From Hibiscus mutabilis (taxonomy: Eukaryota; Streptophyta; Magnoliopsida; Malvales; Malvaceae), in assembly GCA_019671005.1 (NCBI GenBank), contig CM033715.1, positions 7,130,001 through 7,194,000 of the forward strand: DNA of 64,000 nucleotides, given 5' to 3'. Positions within the stretch are counted from its first letter, which is position 1. Every line of letters begins with the position of its first letter. Positions 20,378 through 30,649 of the stretch are shown one piece after another. The notes below the pieces were generated by a model that did not search any database, was not told the origin of the DNA, and saw only the letters and a program-made list of their open reading frames with translations. Both the position numbers and the translations under genes were made by a program.

Positions 20378-22960
20378 CTAAACTCTCAGATTCGTCGACA
20401 ACTCTGGCTTGCCCCTTTGAACTCTGAAAGGTCTCTTCCAATCTTCTTTTCCCCCGCACTGAAGACTAGGTCGTACTTGACCTACGCTCATCAACAATGG
20501 CAAATCAAAACCAAAAACACTAGGAACGTGTTTGAGATGTACCTTCTCCTCGATCACATTTACTCTAAAATGGGTCAGCCCTTCTTTCTCCTTGAAGTCT
20601 GGCCCCCTCTGCATTGAACCTTCTTCATCGAAGTTCTTTGCATGCATCGGCACTTCCGCCACAAAGTCCGTTGCGTTACTCTGCATCGGCACTTCTTCCC
20701 TGAAGTCCGTTGCATCTGGTTGCACCCGCCCTTCTGACTTGAAGTTTGGTGCTCTCTTGCATCGATCCTTCTTCCTTGAAGTTCGGTGCTTTCTCTTGCG
20801 TCGACACTTCCTACCTGAAGTTCGTCGCTCGTTTCCCACCTTACCCATTGGTGGTGTCTCCACGGTTACTATGTCCCATAACGACTTGGCCCCCTTCGAC
20901 TCTACAATGGTCTCAAAAGCGATGCTCTTACCCCGAACATCCTCGGCAAGCTCCTCGGTAGCCTTCTCGGACATGGTCACCCCTTTCTACTTTTGGTCCC
21001 CCTTGGCCTTGGCAGAACTCGACATTATCGGATCAAGCGATGCAGCCTCGCTCTCTTCGGGCTCATCTAACTCATTGGATGGCTTGACTCGATCCAGGCA
21101 ATCTCGCAATTTGTGATGCCCCTTACACTGGTAGCACTCTAGTTGCTTCATCTTGCGTCGGCACTTCTTCCTCGAAGTCCTTCGCTTCTTTCCCACCTTG
21201 CCCATAGGTGGCATCTTAACGGTTGATATGTCCCTCAACGGCTCAGCCCCCTTCGACACTGTACTGGTCTCAAAAGTAATGTTCTTCACTCGAACATTCT
21301 CGGCAAGCTCTTTTCCAGCCTTCCCAGACATCTTCAACCCATTCTGCTCATGGTCTCCGCTTACCTTGGCAGAACTAGATAACTCGAAACCAAGTTTCAC
21401 AGGCTCTTTACTCTTGGCCTTGTCCTGTCCCTCGGACCACTTGGCTCGAAACGGGCATCTCCGCAACTTATGAGGTCCCTTACATCGGTAACACCTCAAT
21501 TGCCTCGTCTTTACCCTCGGCTTGACAGCTTCCTCACTTGCTACCGCACCAAGTCTCATCGCCGGCTGGACTACTTTGGCACTCGTAGTCGAACCACGAC
21601 TCTCCCTTTGCTTGGCGGCATTGACACTCACAATCGCCCCAAGTCTCATCGCTGGTTGGACTACTTTGGCACTCGTAGTCGAACCACGGCTCTCACTTCG
21701 CTTGGCGGCATTGACACTCGCAATCGTCCCAAGTCTCGTTACTTTTCCCTTTGACTCGTCTGCTGTCTTCACCATGGCAGCTAGGCGGTTCTTCTCGGGA
21801 CATCCCCTTATCAAATGAGGACCATCACAAAAGTAGCACTTCAACTTCTTGCTCCCCTTCTTTTCTGGCACGGACTTAGCCTCACAATTCCCCTTGTCTC
21901 TCGAACTGGGCCTGGTTGACTCAACACTCGCCTGCTTGCATTCTGCGGGCTCGGTCAGAGGTTCGGCAACAACAAAAGCCTCTGAAAGTCTCTGGGCATC
22001 TCCTTGCTCTACTGCGAGCTTCACCCCCGGTCTAAATCCCTCTAAGAAGGTCTTGAGCGCATCACATTAGCTCATTGCCATCTTGCAACTGAGCAGCTCC
22101 CTCTTGAGCTCATCCACTTCTTTTCGCAAAGCTTCTATCTCAGCTTCACTCGCATTACTCCCTCGAAATGTCACCAACTCGTTGAGAACTTCTCGTGTCT
22201 CGTCCTTGAACTAGTCATCTATGGACTCTACCTCGTCAAGACGGGACTCGAAAACACCTTGGGTCTGCTTGGCCTCCTCCTCGGATTTCTCAAGTCTATA
22301 AACCCTCTTTCCCAACGACTCCAATTCCACCTTCATTGCCTCCACTGCATCTTGAAGGGAATTATCTTGTTGGTTCAACTTCTCGTACACTGAGTTGAGA
22401 ACTTCTTGGATCTCCTTCGCGGTTTCCTCCTTGGAAGAATCATCCGCTTTTTGCAAATCCACCATCTTGGCTTCACAAGCACAACTCTCTCGAACTTCCT
22501 CCAACTCGTTGAGGATGCGTTGCGAATCGTCATTGAACTTGCCCTCCATGGACTCTAACTTTTCAAGACGTAACTCCACAACACTCCGGGTCTTTTTGGC
22601 CTCTTCTCTTAGAGTTTCCACTGCAGCCTCTAAGGAATCGCCACGCTCAGACATCTTCACATCCAAGCCATTAAGAGCCCATTGAACCTCCTCCTGGATC
22701 CCTTCTAGAGACTCTAACATCTCAATATCCAACGAACCCAGCTTCTCAAGGTTTACTGACTCTAGCTGTTCAAACACCACCTCGGCCTCCTTCTTGAAGT
22801 CCAAGAGTTTATCGACCCAAGCTTCCACAGCTGTTATAAATTCAAGATTCGATTGTACCTTATTTTCAAGACGATTGCTCCTCTCGTCAAATTCGTTCAG
22901 AGTCTTTCTTACATCGTCCATTGTCAGTGTCTTCTTCTTTGGTGTCATCTCAATCACCAC
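20378..22960 (-). pseudogene. Gag-like coiled-coil and zinc-knuckle frame with in-frame stops
   Basis: One minus-strand frame runs from the ATG near 22945 to 20378, interrupted only by stops at 22211, about 22070 and 20987. The first 250 codons are a charged heptad-rich coiled coil (phrases such as VYRLEKSEEEAKQT). After the second stop comes LKTFLEGFRPGVKLAVEQ, which in related Gag proteins follows the capsid core. That core appears deleted. Three knuckles of the form CX2CX3HX4C follow: CYFCDGPHLIRGC, CYRCKGPHKLRRC and CYQCKGHHKLRDC. They sit within repeated blocks containing PPMGKVG and RRTS. The tail (20980-20378) is Arg/Lys-rich. The frame is otherwise well preserved, so decay is recent or read-through is tolerated. 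Confidence 0.8.
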
Positions 22961-22999
22961 TTTGCCACGAACTAGTCTGATCCCTAATCACTTCGACTA

Positions 23000-23316
23000 A
23001 CTCGAACGCAAACCACCACCACGCTTAATTACAACTACAAGCTGGAACCCACCACACTTGACTGTACCTGCAAGTTGGCTTGAACACAAGTCACCACCAC
23101 GCTTGACTGCAACTGCGAGCTGGCTCGAACGCAAGTCCCTTCCTCGACTCACTCGGATAGCACTTATCACGGCACTTATTTGATTCCACCTCTCGTGGCT
23201 CTTTCTGTTACCAACTCTCACGACTCTTTCTGATATCAACTATCAGCAAGACTTCGTTTCGATGCCAACTGTCACGGAACCCGCTACCGTCTCTGATATC
23301 AACTTATCACCGCTCA
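23000..23316 (-). repeat. Leader with tandem repeats and repeated primer-site-like motifs
   Basis: Between 23010 and 23130 a ~60-bp unit (CACCACGCTTGACTGCAACT-like) repeats two to three times. Between 23204 and 23316 four imperfect copies of the LTR-junction motif CTGATACCAACTGTCACGG occur (about 23204, 23230, 23260 and 23293), spaced roughly 30 bp, before the real one at 23320. The untranslated leader therefore looks built from copies of its own primer-site/LTR boundary. Confidence 0.65.
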
Positions 23317-23328
23317 GCTCTGATACCA
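23317..23328 (-). other. Primer-binding site, initiator-Met type
   Basis: On the minus strand the sequence is TGGTATCAGAGC, a perfect match to the common plant initiator tRNA-Met primer site. It lies two bases inside the right LTR. This fixes the element's orientation as minus. Confidence 0.9.
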
Positions 23329-23330
23329 AC

Positions 23331-24443
23331 TGTCACGGGGCTAGATTTTGACTCTAGCTGATCCGTGCGGCCTTAGACGCCTTCTACGCAAATCAGTCGA
23401 TTCCTACGCCTAAGTCAGCCTTCAACCAGCCTTGTGAGTACTCCTGCTCGACAACGGCTTCGACAATCACTCCAGGTTTCGATGGATCTCGTCACTGACA
23501 CCACTTGTGTCGCGGGGCTATACCTTTGCCAGACGAATCGCGTGAACCTTAGTCGCTTTCTCGGTTGAAACGTTGACTAAGTCACCCTGAAGTACCTTGT
23601 CACGGTCTTAGGTGAAGATCTCTCGACAAACACCTAACTCAACCAGGATTCTCGCTCCGGAAGATCAAACACTCCTCGAAGCCCTCGAACGAAAGATCGT
23701 TCTAAGCGAAAGCTAATCAAAGAACAATAGAAAGAGATTGGCAGCTAGAACAATGAAGAACACTCAAGAACAACAAAGAACAATATAGAGTTTTTAGAGT
23801 AAATGCTTCTTGTATTACTCAAAGTGAAGTGAATTGAATGAGATGAGATATGAGATGATTTACAAGTGAGGAGAGAGCCTCTATTTATAGTTGAACTCTC
23901 CTACATCCAACGGCTCAGTTTAAATTACATCGACGGTCGAGATTGATCTTATCTTATCTTATCTGATCAAATCTCAATTTCAAATCTCTAATTATCACAA
24001 ACATTATCTACACATTATATTCAAATAAATGGATAATGCTTTGACCAAATTACCCTCCTGAATCCTCCATGGATTTGGCTAAGTCTTGTGGGCTTGCGGG
24101 CTCTTTAGCATTCTCCAAGTGCCGGGCCAAGTGTGATGGTCTTGGCAAGCCCGTTCCACCGCGCAAACTCTCTTTGGTTGATTCTTGCGCCAATGCCTCG
24201 GTCCCAAAGGTCTGGTCCACGCCTTCCTCCAAGTGCTGGGCCAAGTCTAATGATCTTGGCAAGCTCGTCACACCGCGCAAACCTTCTTTAGCTGGTTCTT
24301 GCGCTAACGCCTCGGTCCCAAAGGTATGGTCCTCGCCATTCTCCGAGTGCTGGGCCACATTTGGCAAGCCCGTTGCATTGCGCACAACCTCCCTATTTGT
24401 TGCTCGCACTAATGTCTCGATCAAAAAATTTTGGTCCGTGACA
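23331..24443 (-). repeat. 5' LTR of the gag-only element
   Basis: This LTR matches 18993-20102 almost base for base; small differences appear around 23442-23500. On the minus strand it runs TGTCACGGACC to CCCCGTGACA. It contains the same 3.3-fold U3 repeat (24096-24439) and a TATA box at 23881-23890, and it should be the promoter-bearing copy. A 133-aa repetitive frame (24451-24050) lies in the U3 repeats and is not believed to be a gene. Confidence 0.9.
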
Positions 24444-25982
24444 CTTTGCACAAAATCAAATGAAGAACTCCCGGCTGAATGAATTATATTTTATTTTAAA
24501 GGTAGAGTTATGAAAATATTGATGCTAGTAATATACCTATTTATACATATGAAAAAGGGTTGCGTGGCAAGTAATTCCTCCAATCAAATTAATCTCTAGA
24601 AACAAGTCAAGAATTATACTTTACTTTCTTGGTAAATCTTTGAAATAGTCATTTTTCTTTTATAAGTGTTAATTTTTTATCACTATGTATAAAAAAAATT
24701 GTATTTATATCACTTATATTATCGATTTTTTATATTTTGATCACTTATATATTCATAATTTACATTTGTTTTTTCTATACATATATGCATTGTAATCACA
24801 TTCTTCGTCTATAGTTAATTTTTCATCTCATGAAATTTCAATAATTGAATTTATTATTTAAATATATATTCAAGTAAAATAATTATAAAAAATGATGCTT
24901 TTTAAATTATATTAGTTTTAAATTTCTTCAGATTCTACAATGTTAAGGTTGTTAGATAAAGTAATGTTTTATTACATTCTGAAAATTATCAATAGATTAA
25001 TAACAGTGTACATAGGTGTAACGAACAGGAAATAAAACAAGCAAGAATACAAGATTTTAATGAGGTTCAGCAATGTGCTTACGTCTTCGGGGAACAATGA
25101 GCGGCTGTTCTTTTCTTATTAACTTAATAATACAATTAGGTTACAACATAATATATATAAGTGTAACCCCGGTACAATTACCAAATAACCTCGTACCGTA
25201 TATAAGCCATACTTAACAATAGGCGAAGGGTTTAAAAGAACAAAAGCTATACTTTATTCTCTCTCTTTTTTCATTTAAATATAAAGCTATACTTTATTCT
25301 AAACGTAATGCGAAATGAAAATATTTATTCTAAACGTAATGCGAAATTAAACAATAGCTATAATGAAGCAAATTATTATTCTAGACTAGTTTGGTTTTGA
25401 TGTTTAATTTAGTACTTGATTTTTTTGTCATACTAAAAGTTTAGTTTCAATGTTGGTACTTGAATTTTTTTTTTTTTTGGTCTTATTGAGTACATGAAAA
25501 TAGCAGCGACTTAATGATAGGATTATTAACGGTGTAGTTTACATTGATAAAAAAAACAAAAATTAGTTAATTTAAAAGTAAGAATGCAAGAGAATTCGGT
25601 TGAATATTACTTGACGGTTGTGTTTAAATATTATAACAGTGTGTAGTTACAACCATTGTAACCAATTTCTGTTACAACCCGATAAGGGGTGCTGTGGTTC
25701 AACTAATACCCATTAGTTATGCTTGCTGGGTAATATAAATATGGGTCTAAGGAATTAGGTCCAATTATCGAGTATTGTGGCCTACATCTGATTGTTTAGT
25801 AAAAAGGTCCATTTGCTTCACAGCTGTATTATCAGTTATTATGTCAAATTCTTTTTCTCTCTTTTATTTTCTATTAGGGTTTTACAGTCTAACAATCAAT
25901 GATCTAGAATATATAGTTGACATCTCTCTCCGAGAAAGAAGGATCAAGGAAATAAAGGGGCATGCATGGCTCGCTTCACTCT
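24444..25982. other. Intergenic, no gene recognised
   Basis: A/T-rich DNA without a supported gene. Around 25030-25230 there is a patch with a retrotransposon-LTR feel (a TACAAGATTTTAATGAGGTT phrase, then a TATATATAAGTG-like TATA region), but no second copy or boundary is visible. A run of T at about 25470 resembles a poly(A) remnant of a minus-strand insertion. Confidence 0.5.
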
Positions 25983-26270
25983 CTAAGTTCTCTCAAAAAG
26001 AATCATCCTAAACTCGATCAGTACGAATAGAGTCGACGAAATGTAGTAGCCACGGAGAAATGCGTTTAGTGTGTTGTGGTGATTTTTGGAGACCTCAAAT
26101 TGGAGGTCCAAAAACAGGGGTCTAATAATTTCAAACGACTCATGCACCTCCGGAAGAAATGTAACTCGAGGATCCATCCACCTCAATTTTTCCCGTCTGA
26201 GCTGACTCGTACAATCCCGTTCTAATCATTCCTCTTCCATAAGTTCCATTAGAGCTGCATCGGCTACGTC
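25983..26270 (-). pseudogene. DUF4220/DUF594 gene fragment
   Basis: The minus strand encodes SFEIIRPLFLDLQFEVSKN and, after a deletion, NAFLRGYYISSTLFVLI. These match the stretches SFEIFRSLFLDLPFEVSNK and NAFLRGLYILAPLCVLI in the pseudogene at 14455-16567. About 50 residues between the two blocks are missing. The upstream end (26200-26260) still resembles the other copy at nucleotide level (ACTCGTACA, CCCGTTCTAA). The fragment is joined directly to a B3 gene fragment on its right, which indicates rearrangement. Confidence 0.8.
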
Positions 26271-26280
26271 TTGAATGCAG

Positions 26281-26450
26281 AATACGTTTCGCCACTTAAA
26301 GGAGGGAAACACTTGAGGGAGTTGCTCGGGAGGGTCATTCGTTTATCGATATCGGTCTTCTAGAGATTCTTTAACACGAAGGAGGACCGGTTGCTTAAGC
26401 TTTGTTCTTTTCTTACGTTAGCCAGATAGAAGCGGTGGGACTTAATATAG
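26281..26450 (-). pseudogene. 5' fragment of a B3-domain gene
   Basis: This duplicates the first part of the B3 gene at 26671-27051 plus its 5' leader. It encodes VLKNLXKTDIDKRMTLPS, where X is a stop, then SLKCFPPLSGE. The segment holding the start codon (the CGGCGGCGCCATTGATGAAG region) is deleted. The leader match continues through TTACGTTAGCCAGA near 26415. It is a broken partial copy arranged in the same direction as the intact gene. Confidence 0.82.
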
Positions 26451-26670
26451 TGAAGCGATTTTGCTGATTGTGGCAACTTGTATCTTTCCCTTTATTATTT
26501 TGCTATTCAAAAGTGAATGTCTTACTTAATGTACAAAGTTAACATTTACTTTATATATTACTACTCGGTGTATTTAAATGGCATTCTAAACCAGAATTAC
26601 TACATATCCTACAACAACAGAGTAAAAACAGAGCCATGAAGATTATAAAACTCATTACATGTAGATTATG

Positions 26671-27051
26671 CTATTGCTGGCAGTGAATTGGTTCATGGCC
26701 AAAAACGGCACCAAATATTTTAACAGCTTTCTCCACTTTGACACAATACTTAACACTCTCGGCTCCTTCTTTCTCCATGTAAAACGCAACTCTATCACCA
26801 ATACAAAGCCCTTTGCTGCAAACAAACTCCCGCCATCCCTTGGTAAGAACCGGCTTCAGGTACTTCTTGTCCTTTTTACGAGTGTAGATTCGGAACTTCC
26901 AAACACGACCACACTCATCTCTAACTGGAAAATCGACCATATGCTTTTCGCCACTCAAAGGAGGGAAACACTTGAGGGACTTGCTCGGGAGGGTCATTCG
27001 TTTCTCGACATCGGTTTTCTTGAGATTCTTTAACACGATCGGCGGCGCCAT
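26671..27051 (-). CDS. Small B3-domain DNA-binding protein, apparently intact
   Basis: This 126-aa single-exon protein is nearly all one B3 domain, a plant-specific DNA-binding fold that contacts the DNA major groove and acts in the nucleus. The core runs from about residue 7 (LKNLKKTDVEKRMTLPS) through the strand WKFRIYTRK (residues 51-59) and KPVLTKGWREFVCSKGL (66-82) to GDRVAFYME (85-93). The start at 27051 has a good plant context (AATGGCGCC) and follows a leader conserved in the 26281 fragment. There are no internal stops or shifts. It resembles the short single-B3 proteins of the REM-like group, whose targets are mostly unknown. There are two broken relatives nearby (26281-26450, 32049-32317). 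It is the most credible protein-coding gene in the window. Confidence 0.82.
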   Translation of the reverse strand: MAPPIVLKNLKKTDVEKRMTLPSKSLKCFPPLSGEKHMVDFPVRDECGRVWKFRIYTRKKDKKYLKPVLTKGWREFVCSKGLCIGDRVAFYMEKEGAESVKYCVKVEKAVKIFGAVFGHEPIHCQQ

Positions 27052-27152
27052 TGATGAAGGAGGGGGGAGGACTACTTGCTTATTCCCTTCGTTTTCTTTC
27101 TTACGTTAGCCAGAGAGAAGCGATGGGTCTGCAAATAACCCCAGCAGTCTCT

Positions 27153-27164
27153 GAATATATAGAG
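27153..27164 (-). promoter_or_regulatory. Possible TATA box of the B3 gene
   Basis: CTCTATATATTC on the minus strand lies about 105 bp upstream of the B3 start codon, a reasonable distance for a plant core promoter with a short 5' leader. This rests on position and sequence only. Confidence 0.4.
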
Positions 27165-27369
27165 AAAAAGTTGCTGGAAATGATAAAAAATATTCGTCGC
27201 TCGGCAGTTGGTAGTGCGATTTTGCCACGGTTTATGATAGTGGCTTGCGTTCATCTTTTCTTCTTTGCAATTTGCAAGTCAATAACTTGATGTGCATAGT
27301 TTTATAACGTAGATTTTTTATATAAAAAAAAACAACATTAAGTATTATTATTGATTCAGTTTTAAAATT

Positions 27370-27465
27370 AGAAACTTCCAAACATGGGACCAACCTTGTC
27401 ATGTCTAGCGAGACTCGGAGGTGTGGTTCAGTTCTAGCAATGTATTCTCGCGATGTTTGCAAAAG
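27370..27465. repeat. Dispersed ~100-bp GC-richer module, copy 1
   Basis: The module contains GAAACTTCC, then GGGACCAACCTTGTCATGT, then TTCTAGCAATGT and CTCGCGATG. It occurs in the same orientation at 29265-29370 and 43479-43575. This copy lies about 320 bp upstream of the B3 start, so a promoter or upstream-exon origin is possible. Nothing in it looks coding. Confidence 0.6.
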
Positions 27466-27525
27466 ATAAAAAAGTATGATGTGCTACTGACGTGAGTCGT
27501 AATGAGAAAGAACAGAAATCTCTAG

Positions 27526-28985
27526 TCATTTCAAGTCATTTATTAATAGTTGGACAACAATATTTATTTACAGATGGGTCATTTTGACCCAAAATAAAAT
27601 TTTGAAAGTTAAATTTCTTTTTAAAAAAATAGAGATAAAAGTGACTATATGTTCAAACGTTAAGAATATTTTTTAGTTTTATGCCACTAATTAATAAGAG
27701 ATTGGATGTAATAAATAAATTATTTTACATTTTCTATAATAGAATGTATATTTAAAATTGTGAGATGATAGAGGTAATAAAAAAATTTGAATTATAAAGT
27801 AAAGAGTACTAATTGTCTAAAAAATAAAGTTTTTTTTCATCCAATTAAGTCATTGAATTAAAATATTTCATCAGTTAAGTCTTTTGATCAATATATTTTT
27901 TAATTGGTTGTTATTGTATTGATATGGTCATTGAACATAGTAGCATGACAATTAAGATGTGAATGTTGTTGTGACAAAGGGACTTGATTGACTTTTTTGT
28001 GTGAAAGATAACGACAAATATATGATAACTTAATAAAAGAGAAGACACCAAAATATACGCGAAAAATTCTTTCGAGAGAAAATCACAAGTAAATAAGAAG
28101 AAATTCACTAATATCGAAAATAACAATGGTACAAAAAGATTGTGACTTAACATGATTTGTGAATTATTTAACTATATTCTAGCTCTAACACAAAATATTT
28201 ATTTATAACGCTAATACTTGAAATATATGGTTGCATCCACCGCATATCCTCATTATTTCCTTTCAATTTTATTTTTTTTCTCAATTTGGTAAGATTTAAA
28301 TTTTTAAGGAAAATATATATTTTTAAAAAAATAAAAAAAAATTAAGACTATTTAAAAATATAAAATTTTTAAATAAGTTTAAAATATTTTATAATGAAAA
28401 AGTATTAAAAACCATAAAATTATTGAAAGCAATAAAAAATATAAAACTAGAAATTTAGACTTCTCTCCTAAACAAGTCTTCGCTCTTAATAGTTCAAGTT
28501 TATTGTTATTTTTCAAGCACATTTTCAAAAGAATTGACATTACAATGGAACAATATCTCTTACATAAAACCCTCCGACAGTTTTAAAAATAGAAACAACA
28601 TTCATACCTAACTAATACTTATAACTCAAATCAATGTTGTCTTATGATTCTAGTTAGCTTCTAAAAAATCATTTTCTAAGGACTAAATTAATACTCATAA
28701 GATACATATACATAACAGATTTTATAACTTAAATTTAAGTTTTCATAACTTAATTTGTTAATTTATTGAACAGCATGTTGTGAAATTTTAAAATCATTTC
28801 GATGCTCGCAAAACAAACCAAAAAAGTATAATGTCAAAAATGTCGTCTAACGTTTGACTGGATTGTTATTTTAGCCCTTATTTTTTGAAGTAATTTAGCT
28901 CACTACATTTTATTTTAGGTCAAAATGACTCATATGTAAATAAAAACTGTTAACCAACCAACGGTAAATGACTTGAAATGACATG
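27526..28985. mobile_element. Possible TIR element with ~150-bp inverted arms
   Basis: The arm at 27526-27680 (including GTCATTTCAAGTCATTTA and GGTCATTTTGACC) matches, in reverse complement, 28840-28985. A further partial direct copy of the arm lies at about 29155-29250. The A/T-rich core has no gene; the frame at 27911-28153 is a chance one. The arrangement suggests a Mutator-like or similar non-autonomous element. The exact termini and target duplication were not resolved. Confidence 0.5.
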
Positions 28986-29264
28986 ACAAACTTACATGGT
29001 AGTGCACGTCGCGACAGTAGTGTCATATAGGCAAATATGTTAACTTTATAGAATGACACATCAATTAAAAATAATTTTATAAAATTATATAAGATTAAAA
29101 TATTTTTCTTCTGATATGTTATTTTATCAAATTATTTATCGTCAGTTGACTAACAGTTTTTATTCACATAGAAACTATTTTAATTCAAAATAAAACTTTA
29201 AAAATTAAATTATTTTAAAAAAATTAAAAACTAAAGTGACAATTCAATATGCCAAAAAGAAAAG

Positions 29265-29370
29265 AGAAACTTCCAATTTCCAAACGTGGGACCAACCTTG
29301 TGATGTGCACCGAGATTTGGAGTTGCTCTTATGTTCTAACAAAGGTATATCGCGCGATGATGGCCAAAAG
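29265..29370. repeat. Dispersed ~100-bp module, copy 2
   Basis: Shares GAAACTTCC, the CGTGGGACCAACCTTGT core and the TCGCGCGATGATGGCC end with the copies at 27370 and 43479. It has a few bases of insertion near its start. No gene is attached to this copy. Confidence 0.6.
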
Positions 29371-29807
29371 ATTAGTGGTCGGCGTTTGAAAATGAAAGCA
29401 ATCGTCCAAGTAGTGTGTTATTTCTCGATCGCATGGCTTTGTATTTTAATGATTATCTTCGCCCTTATCAGAAATCTATAAAATATAGAAATAGTAAGGT
29501 ACAAATTGCAAACTGAAAATGCCATCCCGCGTGAGAAAGATAGAGGTAAATGTAAAATTTTATGTTAAGAGATAAATTTATAAAATTTTAAAAATAACGA
29601 ATTTATAAAATTTTAAAGGTTAAAAATGTTTTTATTAAATATATATAAATAATAAATTATATATAAATTTTAAATTTTTAGAAGAGACAACTGCGCTCCC
29701 CAAACCCTTCGATCTATTTATGCACAGAAATAGAGGTGTTGCGCGAGTGAGCGCAGTTCTTTTATCCATTAAATAACATGTACATATTTATGAGCCGTGT
29801 CAGGTAG
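29371..29807. other. Intergenic, no gene recognised
   Basis: A/T-rich sequence without a convincing frame. The frame that ends at 29481 lies partly in the copied module and has no recognisable domain. Confidence 0.5.
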
Positions 29808-30295
29808 CAGGGATGAGTAAAACTCGACTCGAAAAAATTGAAACTTTCAACTCGACTCGTTCTAGCTCTACTCGAAACTACATAAACTCGACTAGAAAAA
29901 ATTTCAAATAAAATTTGAGTTGTAAAATTAAAATTCGAATAACTCGAAATTTTTAGTAATTAGAGGATTGATTTTTAAGTTTGAGTCAAGTTCCTCAATT
30001 TTTCCTGATATATATATACTAATATAAAAATATGAAGAAATATATGTCACATATGAAAAAAACATGATGGAATATATATGCATATTTTATATGATTAGAG
30101 AAAATCGTTTAAATTAGAATCAAAATATATTATAACATGATAAATAATTACAATTAAATTTATATGGGAACTCAAAAACTCGATTCAAATTTCAAAAACT
30201 CGTCGAATCGAAAAATTTCAAATAAAATTTGAGTTGCAAAATATGACGCGTCAACTCGAAATTTTTGACTCGACTCGATCGAGCGCTCACCCCGA
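29808..30295. mobile_element. hAT-like MITE with 8-bp target duplication
   Basis: The 488-bp element starts CAGGGATGAG and ends CTCACCCCGA, imperfect inverted termini. It lies between TCAGGTAG (29800-29807) and CCAGGTAG (30296-30303), an 8-bp duplication with one mismatch. Both subterminal regions carry many ACTCGACTCGA and AACTCGAAA motifs, which could be transposase-binding repeats. It is non-coding. Confidence 0.65.
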
Positions 30296-30303
30296 CCAGG
30301 TAG

Positions 30304-30649
30304 GGGAGAGCATTTTTATCGGTTTAAACCGATAAGATCCATAAATTTAACACAATTAATTTGGTTTGATTTTAAATAATTTGATCGGATTTTTTTATTA
30401 TTATGAAGTCAATTTTATTGGTTATTTCAATTAATTATTAATTTGGAATTTAAAAATAGACTAAAACTAAAATTTAATATATATTTATTACAAGAAAATA
30501 TTTGATATACTGGCGTGATCTTTTTACAAGCACATTTATTGTAGGGTTTAAAGGTTTAATATAAGGTTTAAAGTTTAAGGATTTGGATTTTAGGGTTTGA
30601 ATTTAGGAGTTAGAATTTAGGATTTAAGATTTTATGGTTAGAGATTTAT
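30304..30649. repeat. A/T-rich spacer with degenerate TTTAGGG phrases
   Basis: From about 30540 to 30650 the text reads as loose repeats of TTTAGGGTTT and TTTAAGG, the plus-strand counterpart of the block at 14205-14340. No gene is seen. Confidence 0.4.

Larger units (their letters stand above)
18993..24443 (-). mobile_element. Gag-only (TR-GAG-like) LTR retrotransposon
   Basis: This is a compact 5.45-kb element in minus orientation. It has near-identical 1.11-kb LTRs, an initiator-Met primer site beside the right LTR and a polypurine tract beside the left one. The 3.2-kb interior holds only a gag-like frame; no protease, polymerase or integrase motif is seen on either strand. CTTTGCA flanks both sides (18986-18992 and 24444-24450). 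A 5-bp target duplication would be usual, so two of the seven bases may match by chance. The LTRs differ at few positions, suggesting a recent insertion that must have used enzymes supplied in trans. Confidence 0.9.

Noticed and set aside
20532..21116. Plus-strand Ser/Phe/Leu-rich frames opposite the gag relic
   Set aside because: They mirror the repeated Arg/Lys-rich gag blocks. The primer site and zinc knuckles fix the sense strand as minus.
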